Position numbers and translations under genes: made by a program. From NCBI GenBank assembly GCA_965652545.1, contig CBFGWV010000260.1:1-6833 (forward strand): a stretch of DNA of 6,833 bases, read 5' to 3'. Below the pieces are notes generated by a model. That model was not told where the DNA came from. It saw only the letters and a program-made list of their open reading frames with translations, and did no database searches. Below are positions 1 through 5,910 of the stretch, piece by piece (within the stretch, counting starts at the first letter, position 1; every line of letters begins with the position of its first letter). This DNA comes from CBFGWV01 sp965652545. GTDB taxonomy: Bacteria; Pseudomonadota; Gammaproteobacteria; Competibacterales; Competibacteraceae.

Positions 1-732
1 GACCCGTTCGGCACCGCGCTGGAGGATATCAACCTCGAACTGCGTGCCGGGCAGGTACTCGGTATCGCCGGTGTGTCCGGCAACGGCCAGAGCGAGTTGC
101 TGGCCCTGATTACGGGCGAGACCCGCGCCCGTCGCGCCGATATGGTGCAACTGGACGACAAGCCGGTCGGCCATCTGGGGCCGGCGGCGCGCCGACTGCG
201 CGGTCTGCGCGTGGTACCGGAAGAGCGGCTGGGCCGCGGGGCGGTGCCGGATATGCCGCTGACACTGAACGCCTTGCTCACGGCGCCGCGCGCGGGCATG
301 GTGCGGGCGGGTCTGATCCGCTTCGAGCGGCTGCGCGCATTCACCCGCTCGTGTATCGACGCGTACGATGTTCGTTGCGGGGGCGAGGAGGCCGCGGCAC
401 GCAGCCTCTCGGGCGGCAACCTGCAGAAGTTCATCGTCGGTCGCGAGGTGATGCAGTCGCCATCGGTAATGGTGGCGGCCCAGCCCACATGGGGCGTGGA
501 TGTCGGTGCGGCGGCGCGTATCCGCCAGGCGCTGGTCGATCTGCGCGATGGCGGCACCGCGGTTCTGGTGATCTCCGAGGAGTTGGACGAATTGTTCGAA
601 GTCAGCGATGTGATCGCTGTCATGGCCGGTGGGCGCTTGTCGCGTCCACGCCCGACCCGCGAGACGACGGTGGAGATGCTCGGTGCACTCATGGGTGGGC
701 AGAAGGAGGGGCACGATGCGCTTACGGCTTGA
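1..732 (+). CDS. BMP/nucleoside-type ABC transporter ATP-binding protein, C-terminal half (5' end outside window)
   Basis: This is the second nucleotide-binding domain of a fused two-domain ATPase of the RbsA/YufO class, which powers import through the two permeases downstream. The frame is open from base 1, giving 243 visible residues; full proteins of this class are about 500 residues, so roughly half is missing. Residue numbers count from base 1. The P-loop region (24-32) reads GVSGNGQSE and lacks the GK[ST] of an active Walker A. The signature is intact as LSGGNLQK (136-143). The Walker B region reads VMVAAQPTWGVD (156-167), with Ala-Gln where Asp-Glu is usual, and the switch region reads ISEELDE without His. 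From general knowledge, degenerate second ATP sites of this kind are typical of the family, the first domain carrying the catalytic site; that domain is not visible here. The stop overlaps the next gene by 17 nt. Family assignment is secure; the substrate is not. Confidence 0.93.
   Translation, partial: DPFGTALEDINLELRAGQVLGIAGVSGNGQSELLALITGETRARRADMVQLDDKPVGHLGPAARRLRGLRVVPEERLGRGAVPDMPLTLNALLTAPRAGMVRAGLIRFERLRAFTRSCIDAYDVRCGGEEAAARSLSGGNLQKFIVGREVMQSPSVMVAAQPTWGVDVGAAARIRQALVDLRDGGTAVLVISEELDELFEVSDVIAVMAGGRLSRPRPTRETTVEMLGALMGGQKEGHDALTA
703..709 (+). promoter_or_regulatory. Shine-Dalgarno site of the first permease
   Basis: A full AAGGAGG lies 6 nt before the ATG at 716, inside the end of the ATPase gene. 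It fixes the permease start at 716 rather than at the upstream in-frame ATG at 629, which would add 29 Arg-rich residues overlapping conserved ATPase sequence. Confidence 0.85.
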
Positions 733-1798
733 ACCCCGGCCCGCGCCGTCGACCGCCATGCTCTGGTTCACCCCGCTGCTGGCCCTGATGTTGATGCTGG
801 TTACCGGGCTGGCGGTGTTCACAGCCATGGGCCAGAGCCCGGTCGCGGCGTTCTACAGCTTTTTCATTTCGCCGATCGACAACCGTTATGGCTTTGGCGA
901 GCTGTTGCTCAAGGCCACACCCTTGTGCCTGATCGCCATCGGCCTGGCCTGGGGGTTCCGTGCCGGTGTCTGGAACATCGGCGCGGAAGGACAATTGACA
1001 TTCGGCGCCATTAGCGCCGGCGGGTTGGCCTTGTTGTTCCATGACAGCGAGAGTGCCTGGCTGCTGCCGGGCATGGTGGTGCTCGGCGCGCTGGGCGGTA
1101 TGGCCTGGGCGGCCGTGCCGGCGCTGTTGCGTACTCGTTTCAATGCCAACGAGATCCTCGTCAGCCTGATGCTCAACTATGTCGCTGTGCTGTTGCTGGG
1201 TTATCTGATCAACGGCCCCTGGCGCAATCCTGAAGGCTTCGCGTTTCCCGAATCGCGCATGTTTCCGGATGCCGGGTTGCTGCCGAACATTCTTTCGGGT
1301 ACCCGTCTGCATGCCGGCGCCTGGCTGGCGGTGGCGGCGGTAGCGTTCGCCACGCTGTGGTTCAGCCGCAGCTTGTTGGGGTTTCGTATGCGCGTGGCAG
1401 GGCTTGCGCCGGCGGCGGCGCGCTATGCCGGGGTAAGCCAGACCAAGGTGGTGTGGTGGGCATTGCTGGTGGGGGGCGGTTGTGCCGGGCTGGCCGGATT
1501 CGGTGAAGTGGCGGGCCCCATCGGCCAGTTGCAGATGTCCGTCTCGCCCGGCTACGGCTACGCGGCCATCATCGTCGCCTTCGTCGGCCGGTTGTCGCCG
1601 GTCGGCATCGCCTTTGCCGCCTTGTTGATGTCTCTGCTGTACCTGGGCGGTGAATCCGCACAGATGGAAATGGGCCTGCCCTCGGCTGTCACCGGCTTGT
1701 TCCAGGGCTTGCTGCTGTTCTATCTGTTGGGGGCCGATGTCCTGGTACGTTACCGCATACGTCGGGTGCCGCCGTTGAACACCGTGGAGGCCAAGTGA
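716..1798 (+). CDS. ABC transporter permease, BPD_transp_2 family (YufP-like)
   Basis: Inner-membrane permease of a BMP-type importer, 360 residues. A basic N-terminus (MRLRLEPRP) precedes a first hydrophobic segment at about 13-35. Further hydrophobic stretches lie near 62-82, 97-108, 115-138, 145-165, 200-216, 245-262, 280-312 and 325-345, consistent with the 8-10 helices of the family. Hallmark motifs are VWNIGAEGQ (85-93) and NANEILVSLMLNYVA (143-157); the latter probably lies in or near the cytoplasmic loop that meets the ATPase. The C-terminus is basic (about 344-351, RYRIRR), as expected for a cytoplasmic tail. The gene overlaps the ATPase by 17 nt and the next permease by 1 nt, so translation is probably coupled. 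It should pair with the downstream permease as a heterodimer. The ligand cannot be read from the sequence; nucleosides or purine-like compounds are the usual cargo of such systems. Confidence 0.93.
   Translation: MRLRLEPRPAPSTAMLWFTPLLALMLMLVTGLAVFTAMGQSPVAAFYSFFISPIDNRYGFGELLLKATPLCLIAIGLAWGFRAGVWNIGAEGQLTFGAISAGGLALLFHDSESAWLLPGMVVLGALGGMAWAAVPALLRTRFNANEILVSLMLNYVAVLLLGYLINGPWRNPEGFAFPESRMFPDAGLLPNILSGTRLHAGAWLAVAAVAFATLWFSRSLLGFRMRVAGLAPAAARYAGVSQTKVVWWALLVGGGCAGLAGFGEVAGPIGQLQMSVSPGYGYAAIIVAFVGRLSPVGIAFAALLMSLLYLGGESAQMEMGLPSAVTGLFQGLLLFYLLGADVLVRYRIRRVPPLNTVEAK
1786..1790 (+). promoter_or_regulatory. Shine-Dalgarno site of the second permease
   Basis: GGAGG ends 7 nt before the ATG at 1798 and only 4 nt before an alternative GTG at 1795. 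The spacing favours the ATG, giving a TGATG stop/start overlap with the first permease. Confidence 0.7.
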
Positions 1799-2721
1799 TG
1801 GACGCCGCACTCGTTGCGATCATCGCCGGTACCCTCGGGGCGGGCACGCCGCTGGTCTATGCCGCCCTGGGCGAGCTGGTCACCGAGCGGGCCGGCGTGC
1901 TCAATCTGGGGGTGGAGGGCATGATGCTCATGGGCGCGGTGACGGCTTTCATCGTCGCCGCCCTGACCGGCAGCACGACCCTGGCCATTCTCGCCGCCGC
2001 CGCCGTGGGTATGCTCATGGCCGGTCTGTTCGCGGTGCTGACCTTATCGTTGATGGCCAACCAGGTCGCCACCGGGCTGGCTCTGACCTTGTTCGGCATG
2101 GGCTTGTCCGCCTTCGTCGGGCGGGAGTTCGCGGCGCTGGTGGTCGAAGCGCCGCCAGAGCTTCCGATACCGGTGCTGTCGTCCATCCCGATACTGGGGC
2201 CGACCCTGTTCAGCCAGGACATCATGGTCTATTTGTCACTGGTCTTGTTCGCCGCGATCGCCTGGTTTCTCGGCAAGACCCGTGCCGGGCTGATGCTGCG
2301 CGCCATCGGCGAGTCGCCGGAGTCCGCCCATGTGCAGGGGTTTCCCGTGATGACCGTGCGTTATCTGGCCACTTTGTTCGGCGGTGCCATGAGCGGTGTG
2401 GGCGGGGCGTATCTCGCGGTGATCTACACGCCCATGTGGGTCGAGGCCATGACCGCCGGGCGCGGCTGGATCGCCCTGGCGCTGGTGGTGTTCGCCACCT
2501 GGCGCCCCGCAAGAGTGCTGGTCGGCGCCTATCTCTTCGGCGGGGTGACGATTCTCCAGTTGCACGGTCAGGCACTGGGCTTGTCTTTTCCCAGTCAGCT
2601 CATGGCCATGTTGCCGTATCTGGCTACCATTGCCGTACTGGTGCTCATTTCTCGCGACCCCAACCGGATCCGGCTCAATGCGCCGGCCAGTTTGGGCAAG
2701 CCGTTTCATCCCGAGGGCTGA
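1798..2721 (+). CDS. ABC transporter permease, BPD_transp_2 family (YufQ-like)
   Basis: Second membrane subunit of the importer, 307 residues from the ATG at 1798; a GTG one codon earlier (1795) is possible but has poorer Shine-Dalgarno spacing. The protein is hydrophobic almost throughout. The family motif NLGVEGMMLMGA (36-47) follows the first helix. ANQVATGLAL (87-96) occupies the place of the ATPase-contact region. GRGWIALALVVFATWRP (221-237) is the characteristic block near the C-terminal helices. The last residues (286-307) are polar and basic, fitting a cytoplasmic tail. Length and motif order match YufQ-type partners, which are shorter than their YufP-type partners (360 residues here). 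It starts inside the stop of the first permease and ends 27 nt before the first binding-protein gene. No truncation or frameshift is visible. Confidence 0.93.
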   Translation: MDAALVAIIAGTLGAGTPLVYAALGELVTERAGVLNLGVEGMMLMGAVTAFIVAALTGSTTLAILAAAAVGMLMAGLFAVLTLSLMANQVATGLALTLFGMGLSAFVGREFAALVVEAPPELPIPVLSSIPILGPTLFSQDIMVYLSLVLFAAIAWFLGKTRAGLMLRAIGESPESAHVQGFPVMTVRYLATLFGGAMSGVGGAYLAVIYTPMWVEAMTAGRGWIALALVVFATWRPARVLVGAYLFGGVTILQLHGQALGLSFPSQLMAMLPYLATIAVLVLISRDPNRIRLNAPASLGKPFHPEG

Positions 2722-2727
2722 ACGCCC
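2715..2727 (+). other. Small hairpin at the end of the second permease gene
   Basis: GGGC (2715-2718) can pair with GCCC (2724-2727) around a 5-nt loop that includes the TGA stop. The stem is only 4 bp and has no T tract, so it is not a terminator. It sits at the only non-overlapping junction of the operon, just upstream of the binding-protein Shine-Dalgarno site. It could be a minor RNA-processing or stability element, but chance is a good alternative in DNA this GC-rich. Confidence 0.2.
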
Positions 2728-2733
2728 GTTTCC

Positions 2734-2738
2734 GGAGG
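2734..2738 (+). promoter_or_regulatory. Shine-Dalgarno site of the first binding protein
   Basis: GGAGG, continued by T, lies 10 nt before the ATG at 2749 in a 27-nt intergenic gap. It is a strong site of its own, so this gene can be translated without coupling to the permease, consistent with binding proteins being needed in excess over the membrane subunits. Confidence 0.75.
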
Positions 2739-2748
2739 TTTTGGATCC

Positions 2749-3816
2749 ATGTTCAAACGCGCAGTGCTCACCTCGTTGGTACTGGCCGCGGCCAGTTGCA
2801 GTGTCTCGGCCCAGGAGCCGCTGGACATCGGCTTCGTCTATGTCAGCCCGATAGGCGACGCGGGTTGGACCTATCAGCACGAAATGGGTCGGCAGGCGAT
2901 GCAAGCCGCCCTGGAAGGCAAGGTGACCTCCCGCTTCGTCGAGAATGTCCCCGAGGGGGCTGAGGCCGAGCGGGTCATCCGCCAGTTTGCCAACTCCGGC
3001 AGCGGTTTGGTCTTCACCACCTCCTTCGGTTACATGAACCCCACGATCAAAGTGGCCAAGCAGTTTCCCGATGTGGTTTTCCAGCACGCCACCGGCTACA
3101 AGCAAGCCGACAATGTCGGCACCTACAACGCCCGCTTCTATGAGGGGCGTTATCTCGCCGGCATGGTCGCAGGCAGCATGAGTGAAAGCGGTGTCGGTGG
3201 GTACGTCGGGGCATTCCCCATCCCCGAGGTGGTCATGGGCATCAACGCCTTCACCATGGGTATGCGCGCCGTCAACCCCGATGCCGAGGTCAAGGTGATC
3301 TGGGTGAACTCCTGGTACGACCCGGGCAAGGAACGCGAGGCCGCCGACACGCTCATGGCCCAGGGTGCCGACGTCATCACCCACCACACCGACTCTACCG
3401 CCGTCGTGCAGGCCGCCGAGGCGCAGGGCAAGTACGCCATCGGCTATCACTCCGACATGAGCAAGTACGGCCCGAATGCCCACCTGACCGCCGTCACCCA
3501 TCATTGGGACCAGTACTACACCACCTTGGCGCAGGAGGTGATCGACGGTACCTGGACCCCGCGCGACCAGTGGGAGGGCATCGCCGCCGGCGTGGTCAAG
3601 CTGGCACCCATCAGCGACAAAGTCCCCGACGACGTGAAGGCCAAAGTGGCCGAGGTCGAGGCGAGCATCGCCGATGGCAGTTTCCACCCCTTCACCGGGC
3701 CGGTCCTGGACAACACCGGGACCGAGCGCTTAGCCGCCGGTGAGGTCATCACCGACGAGGCCTTGCTGACCACCGACTGGTATGTCCAAGGCGTGCAGGG
3801 GGAGTTGCCGCAATGA
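2749..3816 (+). CDS. BMP-family (PnrA/BmpA-like) substrate-binding protein, copy 1
   Basis: Periplasmic ligand receptor of the adjoining ABC importer, 355 residues. The N-terminus is a signal peptide: basic MFKR, a hydrophobic core, then VSA (19-21) before Gln22, a good signal peptidase I site. A Cys at 17 (AASC) resembles a lipobox but lacks the usual Leu at -3, so a soluble periplasmic protein is favoured. The mature protein opens with the BMP-type strand EPLDIGFVYV and carries FTTSFGYMNP, the block WVNSWYDPGKE (185-195), HHTDS (212-216) and GYHSDMS (232-238). The last three are conserved in this subgroup and probably line the cleft between the two lobes. Length fits the family. The next gene is a paralogue, about 55% identical over 333 ungapped mature residues (hand count). 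BMP receptors are known for purine nucleosides (PnrA) and related ligands; the actual ligand here is unknown. The stop overlaps the next start by 4 nt. Confidence 0.93.
   Translation: MFKRAVLTSLVLAAASCSVSAQEPLDIGFVYVSPIGDAGWTYQHEMGRQAMQAALEGKVTSRFVENVPEGAEAERVIRQFANSGSGLVFTTSFGYMNPTIKVAKQFPDVVFQHATGYKQADNVGTYNARFYEGRYLAGMVAGSMSESGVGGYVGAFPIPEVVMGINAFTMGMRAVNPDAEVKVIWVNSWYDPGKEREAADTLMAQGADVITHHTDSTAVVQAAEAQGKYAIGYHSDMSKYGPNAHLTAVTHHWDQYYTTLAQEVIDGTWTPRDQWEGIAAGVVKLAPISDKVPDDVKAKVAEVEASIADGSFHPFTGPVLDNTGTERLAAGEVITDEALLTTDWYVQGVQGELPQ
3798..3804 (+). promoter_or_regulatory. Shine-Dalgarno site of the second binding protein
   Basis: GGGGGAG lies inside the end of copy 1, 8 nt before the ATG at 3813 and 11 nt before a second ATG at 3816. 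The spacing favours 3813, giving an ATGA start/stop overlap. Confidence 0.6.
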
Positions 3817-4886
3817 TGGCATTGCGCACGCTGGTGGCCGCCGCACTCATCGCGGTATCCACTGCCGCGGCCCACGCCGCCGATGAGCCGCTCAAGGTCG
3901 GCTTCGTCTATGTGGGGCCGGTCTCCGACCACGGCTGGAGCTACCAGCACGACCAGGGCCGCAAGGCCCTGGAGGCGGCGCTGGGCGACAAGGTGCAGAC
4001 GACGTACGTGGAGAACGTGCCCGAGGGCGCCGATGCCGAGCGGGTCATCAACGATCTGGCCGCCCGCGGCAACCGTTTGATCTTCACCACGTCGTTCGGT
4101 TTCATGAACCCCACCCTCAAGGTGGCCAGCCGCTGGCCGGATGTGAAGTTCGAGCACGCCACCGGCTACAAACGCGCGGATAACCTGGCGACGTATGCGG
4201 CCCGCTTCTACGAGGGTCGCTACGTGGTCGGCAAGATCGCCGGGCGCATGACCGAATCCAACGTGGTCGGCTACATCGGCTCCTACCCGATTCCCGAAGT
4301 CATCCGTGGCATCAACTCGGCGTTCCTGGCTGCCCGCAGCGTTAACCCGGACGTGCAGTTCAAGATCGTCTGGGTGAACTCCTGGTACGATCCGGGCAAG
4401 GAGCGCGATGCCGCCAAGGTGCTGATCGACCAGGGTGCCGACGTGCTGTTGCAGCACACCGATTCGCCCGCACCGGTGCAGTTTGCCGAGCAGGCCGGCG
4501 TCTGGGCGGTCGGCCAATCCTCGGACATGAGCGCCTTCGGCCCCAAGGCGCACCTGACGGCCATTACCGATGTCTGGGACGACTACTACATCGCCCGCGC
4601 GCAGGCGGAGATCGACGGCTCCTGGCAGTCGATGGACACTTGGGGTGGGCTGGCATCGGGCATGGTGGTGATCACCGACTACAACCCGGCCATCCCTGAA
4701 GATGTCGTCGCCGAGGCCGAGGAGACCCGTAAAGCCATCATCGATGGCACGCTGCACCCGTTTGCCGGCCCGATCCACAACCAGGCCGGGGAACTGGTGG
4801 TGCCCGAGGGTGAGACGGCCAGCGACAAGCAACTGTTGTCGATGGACTACTACGTCCAGGGGATCGAGGGCGCCGTACCCAAGTGA
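3813..4886 (+). CDS. BMP-family substrate-binding protein, copy 2 (tandem paralogue)
   Basis: Second periplasmic receptor of the same importer, 357 residues from the ATG at 3813 (3816 is the alternative start). The signal peptide ends in AHA (20-22) before Ala-Asp-Glu-Pro and has no Cys, so this is a soluble periplasmic protein. From EPL to the C-terminus it has 333 residues, the same as copy 1, and the two align without gaps. Shared blocks include HATGYK, ARFYEGRY and WVNSWYDPGKE (187-197). The likely cleft segments differ: QHTDSPAPVQF here against HHTDSTAVVQA in copy 1, and GQSSDMS (234-240) against GYHSDMS. The stretch after about residue 284 is also poorly conserved. This looks like an old duplication with retained fold and possibly altered ligand preference. 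The ATGA overlap with copy 1 suggests coupled translation, and the stop overlaps the downstream truC-like gene. The ligand cannot be determined from sequence alone. Confidence 0.93.
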   Translation: MMALRTLVAAALIAVSTAAAHAADEPLKVGFVYVGPVSDHGWSYQHDQGRKALEAALGDKVQTTYVENVPEGADAERVINDLAARGNRLIFTTSFGFMNPTLKVASRWPDVKFEHATGYKRADNLATYAARFYEGRYVVGKIAGRMTESNVVGYIGSYPIPEVIRGINSAFLAARSVNPDVQFKIVWVNSWYDPGKERDAAKVLIDQGADVLLQHTDSPAPVQFAEQAGVWAVGQSSDMSAFGPKAHLTAITDVWDDYYIARAQAEIDGSWQSMDTWGGLASGMVVITDYNPAIPEDVVAEAEETRKAIIDGTLHPFAGPIHNQAGELVVPEGETASDKQLLSMDYYVQGIEGAVPK

Positions 4887-5605
4887 GCGTCGCGGCAGAC
4901 TGCCTGGCCCAGCCGGTGCCGCTACAGGTGTTGTACCTGGATGCGCACATGGTCGCCGTACACAAGCCGGCTGGGCTGCCGGTGCATCGTGGTGGGTTGG
5001 CCAGCCGCGATGTACCGGCACTGTTGCAGCTGCTGCGCGACCAGATCGGCCAGCGGCTGTACCCGGTGCATCGACTGGACCAGAGCACCTCCGGCGTAAT
5101 GGTGTTCGGGCTCTCGCCGGACATCGCACGTCAGCTCCAAGCCCAGTTGGAGGCCGGCACGGTGGGCAAGACCTACCGTGCGCTGGTTCGCGGCGTGCCG
5201 CCGGATGAGCGGGAGGTCGACCGCCCGCTGAGCGGTGCCCGCGGCCAGCCCGAGCGGCCCGCACAGACGGGCATCCGTACGCTGGCCCGGTGCGAGATCG
5301 CCGTGGCCTGCGAGCGCTTTCCCAGCCGGCGCTACGCGCTGGTCGAGGCCGTGCCGCGACAGGGGCGGTTTCATCAGATCCGTCGTCACCTGGCTGGTAT
5401 CAACTGCCCGGTGATCGGCGATGGCGCCCATGGCGACCATCGCCACAACAAGTTCATTCGCGGCCACCTGGGCATCGAGCGCATGTGGCTGGAAGCCCAG
5501 CGCCTGGCCTTGGTCCACCCGGTCGGCGGCGAGTACCTGGACCTGCACGCCGCCGAGGACGCCGATTGGGCACGGATGCTCCAAATCCTGGACCTGCGCC
5601 CTTGA
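4883..5605 (+). CDS. truC: tRNA pseudouridine synthase, RluA family, TruC-like
   Basis: Cytoplasmic enzyme that converts a tRNA uridine to pseudouridine; E. coli TruC acts on U65 in the acceptor stem. The protein has 240 residues from a GTG start, slightly shorter than E. coli TruC (about 260). The N-terminal strand VLYLDAHMVAVHKPAGLPVHR (16-36) is typical. The catalytic motif HRLDQSTSG (63-71) carries the nucleophile Asp66. KTYRALVRG (96-104) and GRFHQIRRHL (161-170) follow, then IGDGAHGDHRHN (178-189), a TruC-like feature rather than RluA/RluC. No S4 domain is present. GTG overlaps the stop of the binding-protein gene (GTGA) and only a weak GAGGG 12 nt upstream serves as Shine-Dalgarno, so translation probably depends on coupling. 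There is no good alternative start before Met23, which would cut into the conserved first strand. TruC rather than another RluA paralogue is likely but not certain. Confidence 0.85.
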   Translation: MSVAADCLAQPVPLQVLYLDAHMVAVHKPAGLPVHRGGLASRDVPALLQLLRDQIGQRLYPVHRLDQSTSGVMVFGLSPDIARQLQAQLEAGTVGKTYRALVRGVPPDEREVDRPLSGARGQPERPAQTGIRTLARCEIAVACERFPSRRYALVEAVPRQGRFHQIRRHLAGINCPVIGDGAHGDHRHNKFIRGHLGIERMWLEAQRLALVHPVGGEYLDLHAAEDADWARMLQILDLRP

Positions 5606-5636
5606 ACTCGGGCACCGTGCTTTGAACCTGGGCACC
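5602..5636 (+). repeat. Imperfect direct repeat at the truC stop
   Basis: TTGAACTCGGGCACC (5602-5616) recurs as TTGAACCTGGGCACC (5622-5636), a 20-nt period with 13 of 15 bases identical. The first copy contains the truC stop codon and the second abuts the first GTAG palindrome. This could be a border duplication left when the palindrome cluster arrived, or slippage; neither can be shown here. Confidence 0.5.
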
Positions 5637-5637
5637 C

Positions 5638-5662
5638 GTAGGGGAGCACCCACGTGCGGGAT
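5638..5662 (+). repeat. REP-like palindrome A (degenerate)
   Basis: It begins GTAGGGGAGCACC and ends CGGGAT. It differs at 5 of 25 positions from copy B. The outer two stem pairs are lost, leaving GCAC (5646-5649) and GTGC (5654-5657) around a 4-nt loop. Its flanks match copy C: GGCACCC before it, and GCCCGATnCGnCGCC after it. Confidence 0.6.
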
Positions 5663-5712
5663 AGCCCGATACGCCGCCGAACCTCTAACGTTTGGGTGCC
5701 GACCGAGAGCGA

Positions 5713-5737
5713 ATCGCGCACAGGGGTGCGCTCCTAC
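5713..5737 (-). repeat. REP-like palindrome B
   Basis: Read on the minus strand it runs GTAGGAGCGCACC to GTGCGCGAT, 25 nt. GCGCAC (5716-5721) and GTGCGC (5726-5731) form a perfect 6-bp stem with a 4-nt loop. It lies inverted to copy A across a 50-nt spacer, forming a 100-bp unit (5638-5737) with both GTAG ends outermost. Confidence 0.8.
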
Positions 5738-5812
5738 AAGGGCTTACGTTGAAGCGGGTGCCGATCCGCTGCACCGTACAGGCCGATGCGATTCAGCCAA
5801 ACCCAGGCACCC

Positions 5813-5837
5813 GTAGGAGCCCACCCCTGTGGGCGAT
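5813..5837 (+). repeat. REP-like palindrome C
   Basis: It begins GTAGGAGCCCACC and ends GTGGGCGAT, 25 nt, 23 of 25 identical to copy B. GCCCAC (5819-5824) and GTGGGC (5829-5834) form a perfect 6-bp stem with a 4-nt loop. The two differences from copy B are the two partners of one stem pair, so pairing is kept. Confidence 0.8.
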
Positions 5838-5854
5838 TGCCCGATGCGTCGCCA

Positions 5855-5871
5855 TGCCCGAGAGATGGGCA
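5855..5871. other. Small inverted repeat inside the second REP pair
   Basis: TGCCC (5855-5859) can pair with GGGCA (5867-5871) around a 7-nt loop. It lies in the spacer between palindromes C and D and has no counterpart in the spacer of the first pair, so it may be incidental. Confidence 0.3.
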
Positions 5872-5884
5872 CCAACCCAAGCCG

Positions 5885-5910
5885 ATCGCGCACTCCGGGT
5901 GTGCTCCTAA
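5885..5910 (-). repeat. REP-like palindrome D
   Basis: Read on the minus strand it starts TTAGGAGCACACC and ends GTGCGCGAT, 26 nt, with one extra loop base and T for the first G. GCGCAC (5888-5893) pairs with GTGTGC (5899-5904) with one G-T wobble. It is inverted to copy C across a 47-nt spacer, giving a second unit of 98 bp (5813-5910). GGCACCT precedes it on its own strand, like GGCACCC before A and C. Confidence 0.7.

Noticed and set aside
629..715. Upstream ATG extending the first permease by 29 residues
   Set aside because: The extension is Arg-rich, overlaps the conserved ATPase C-terminus, and has no Shine-Dalgarno site comparable to AAGGAGG before 716.
722..1810. 362-codon open frame on the minus strand
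   Set aside because: Gln/His/Arg-rich composition opposite a well-supported permease gene; a shadow of the hydrophobic codons on the plus strand.
2236..3687. 483-codon open frame on the minus strand
   Set aside because: It lies antisense to the second permease and first binding protein, both of which have clear family motifs, and its sequence resembles no known protein. Long antisense frames are common in GC-rich DNA.
3516..5264. 582-codon open frame on the minus strand
   Set aside because: It is antisense to both binding proteins and truC. It shares stretches such as LLARIVPGVHPD with the other long antisense frame, but this is explained by the sense genes being paralogues read in the same relative frame.
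5746..5800. Possible fifth degenerate palindrome between the two pairs
   Set aside because: GGGTGCCGA recurs here and a loose GTGC/GCAC pairing is possible, but there is no GTAG head or matching stem.
5421..5910. Short plus-strand open frames running through the palindrome region
   Set aside because: They cross the truC 3' end and the repeats in the wrong frame, without Shine-Dalgarno sites or recognisable protein sequence.
5638..5910. CRISPR array
   Set aside because: The repeats are palindromic, alternate in orientation and have unequal spacers; CRISPR repeats are directly oriented with regular spacing. No cas genes are present.
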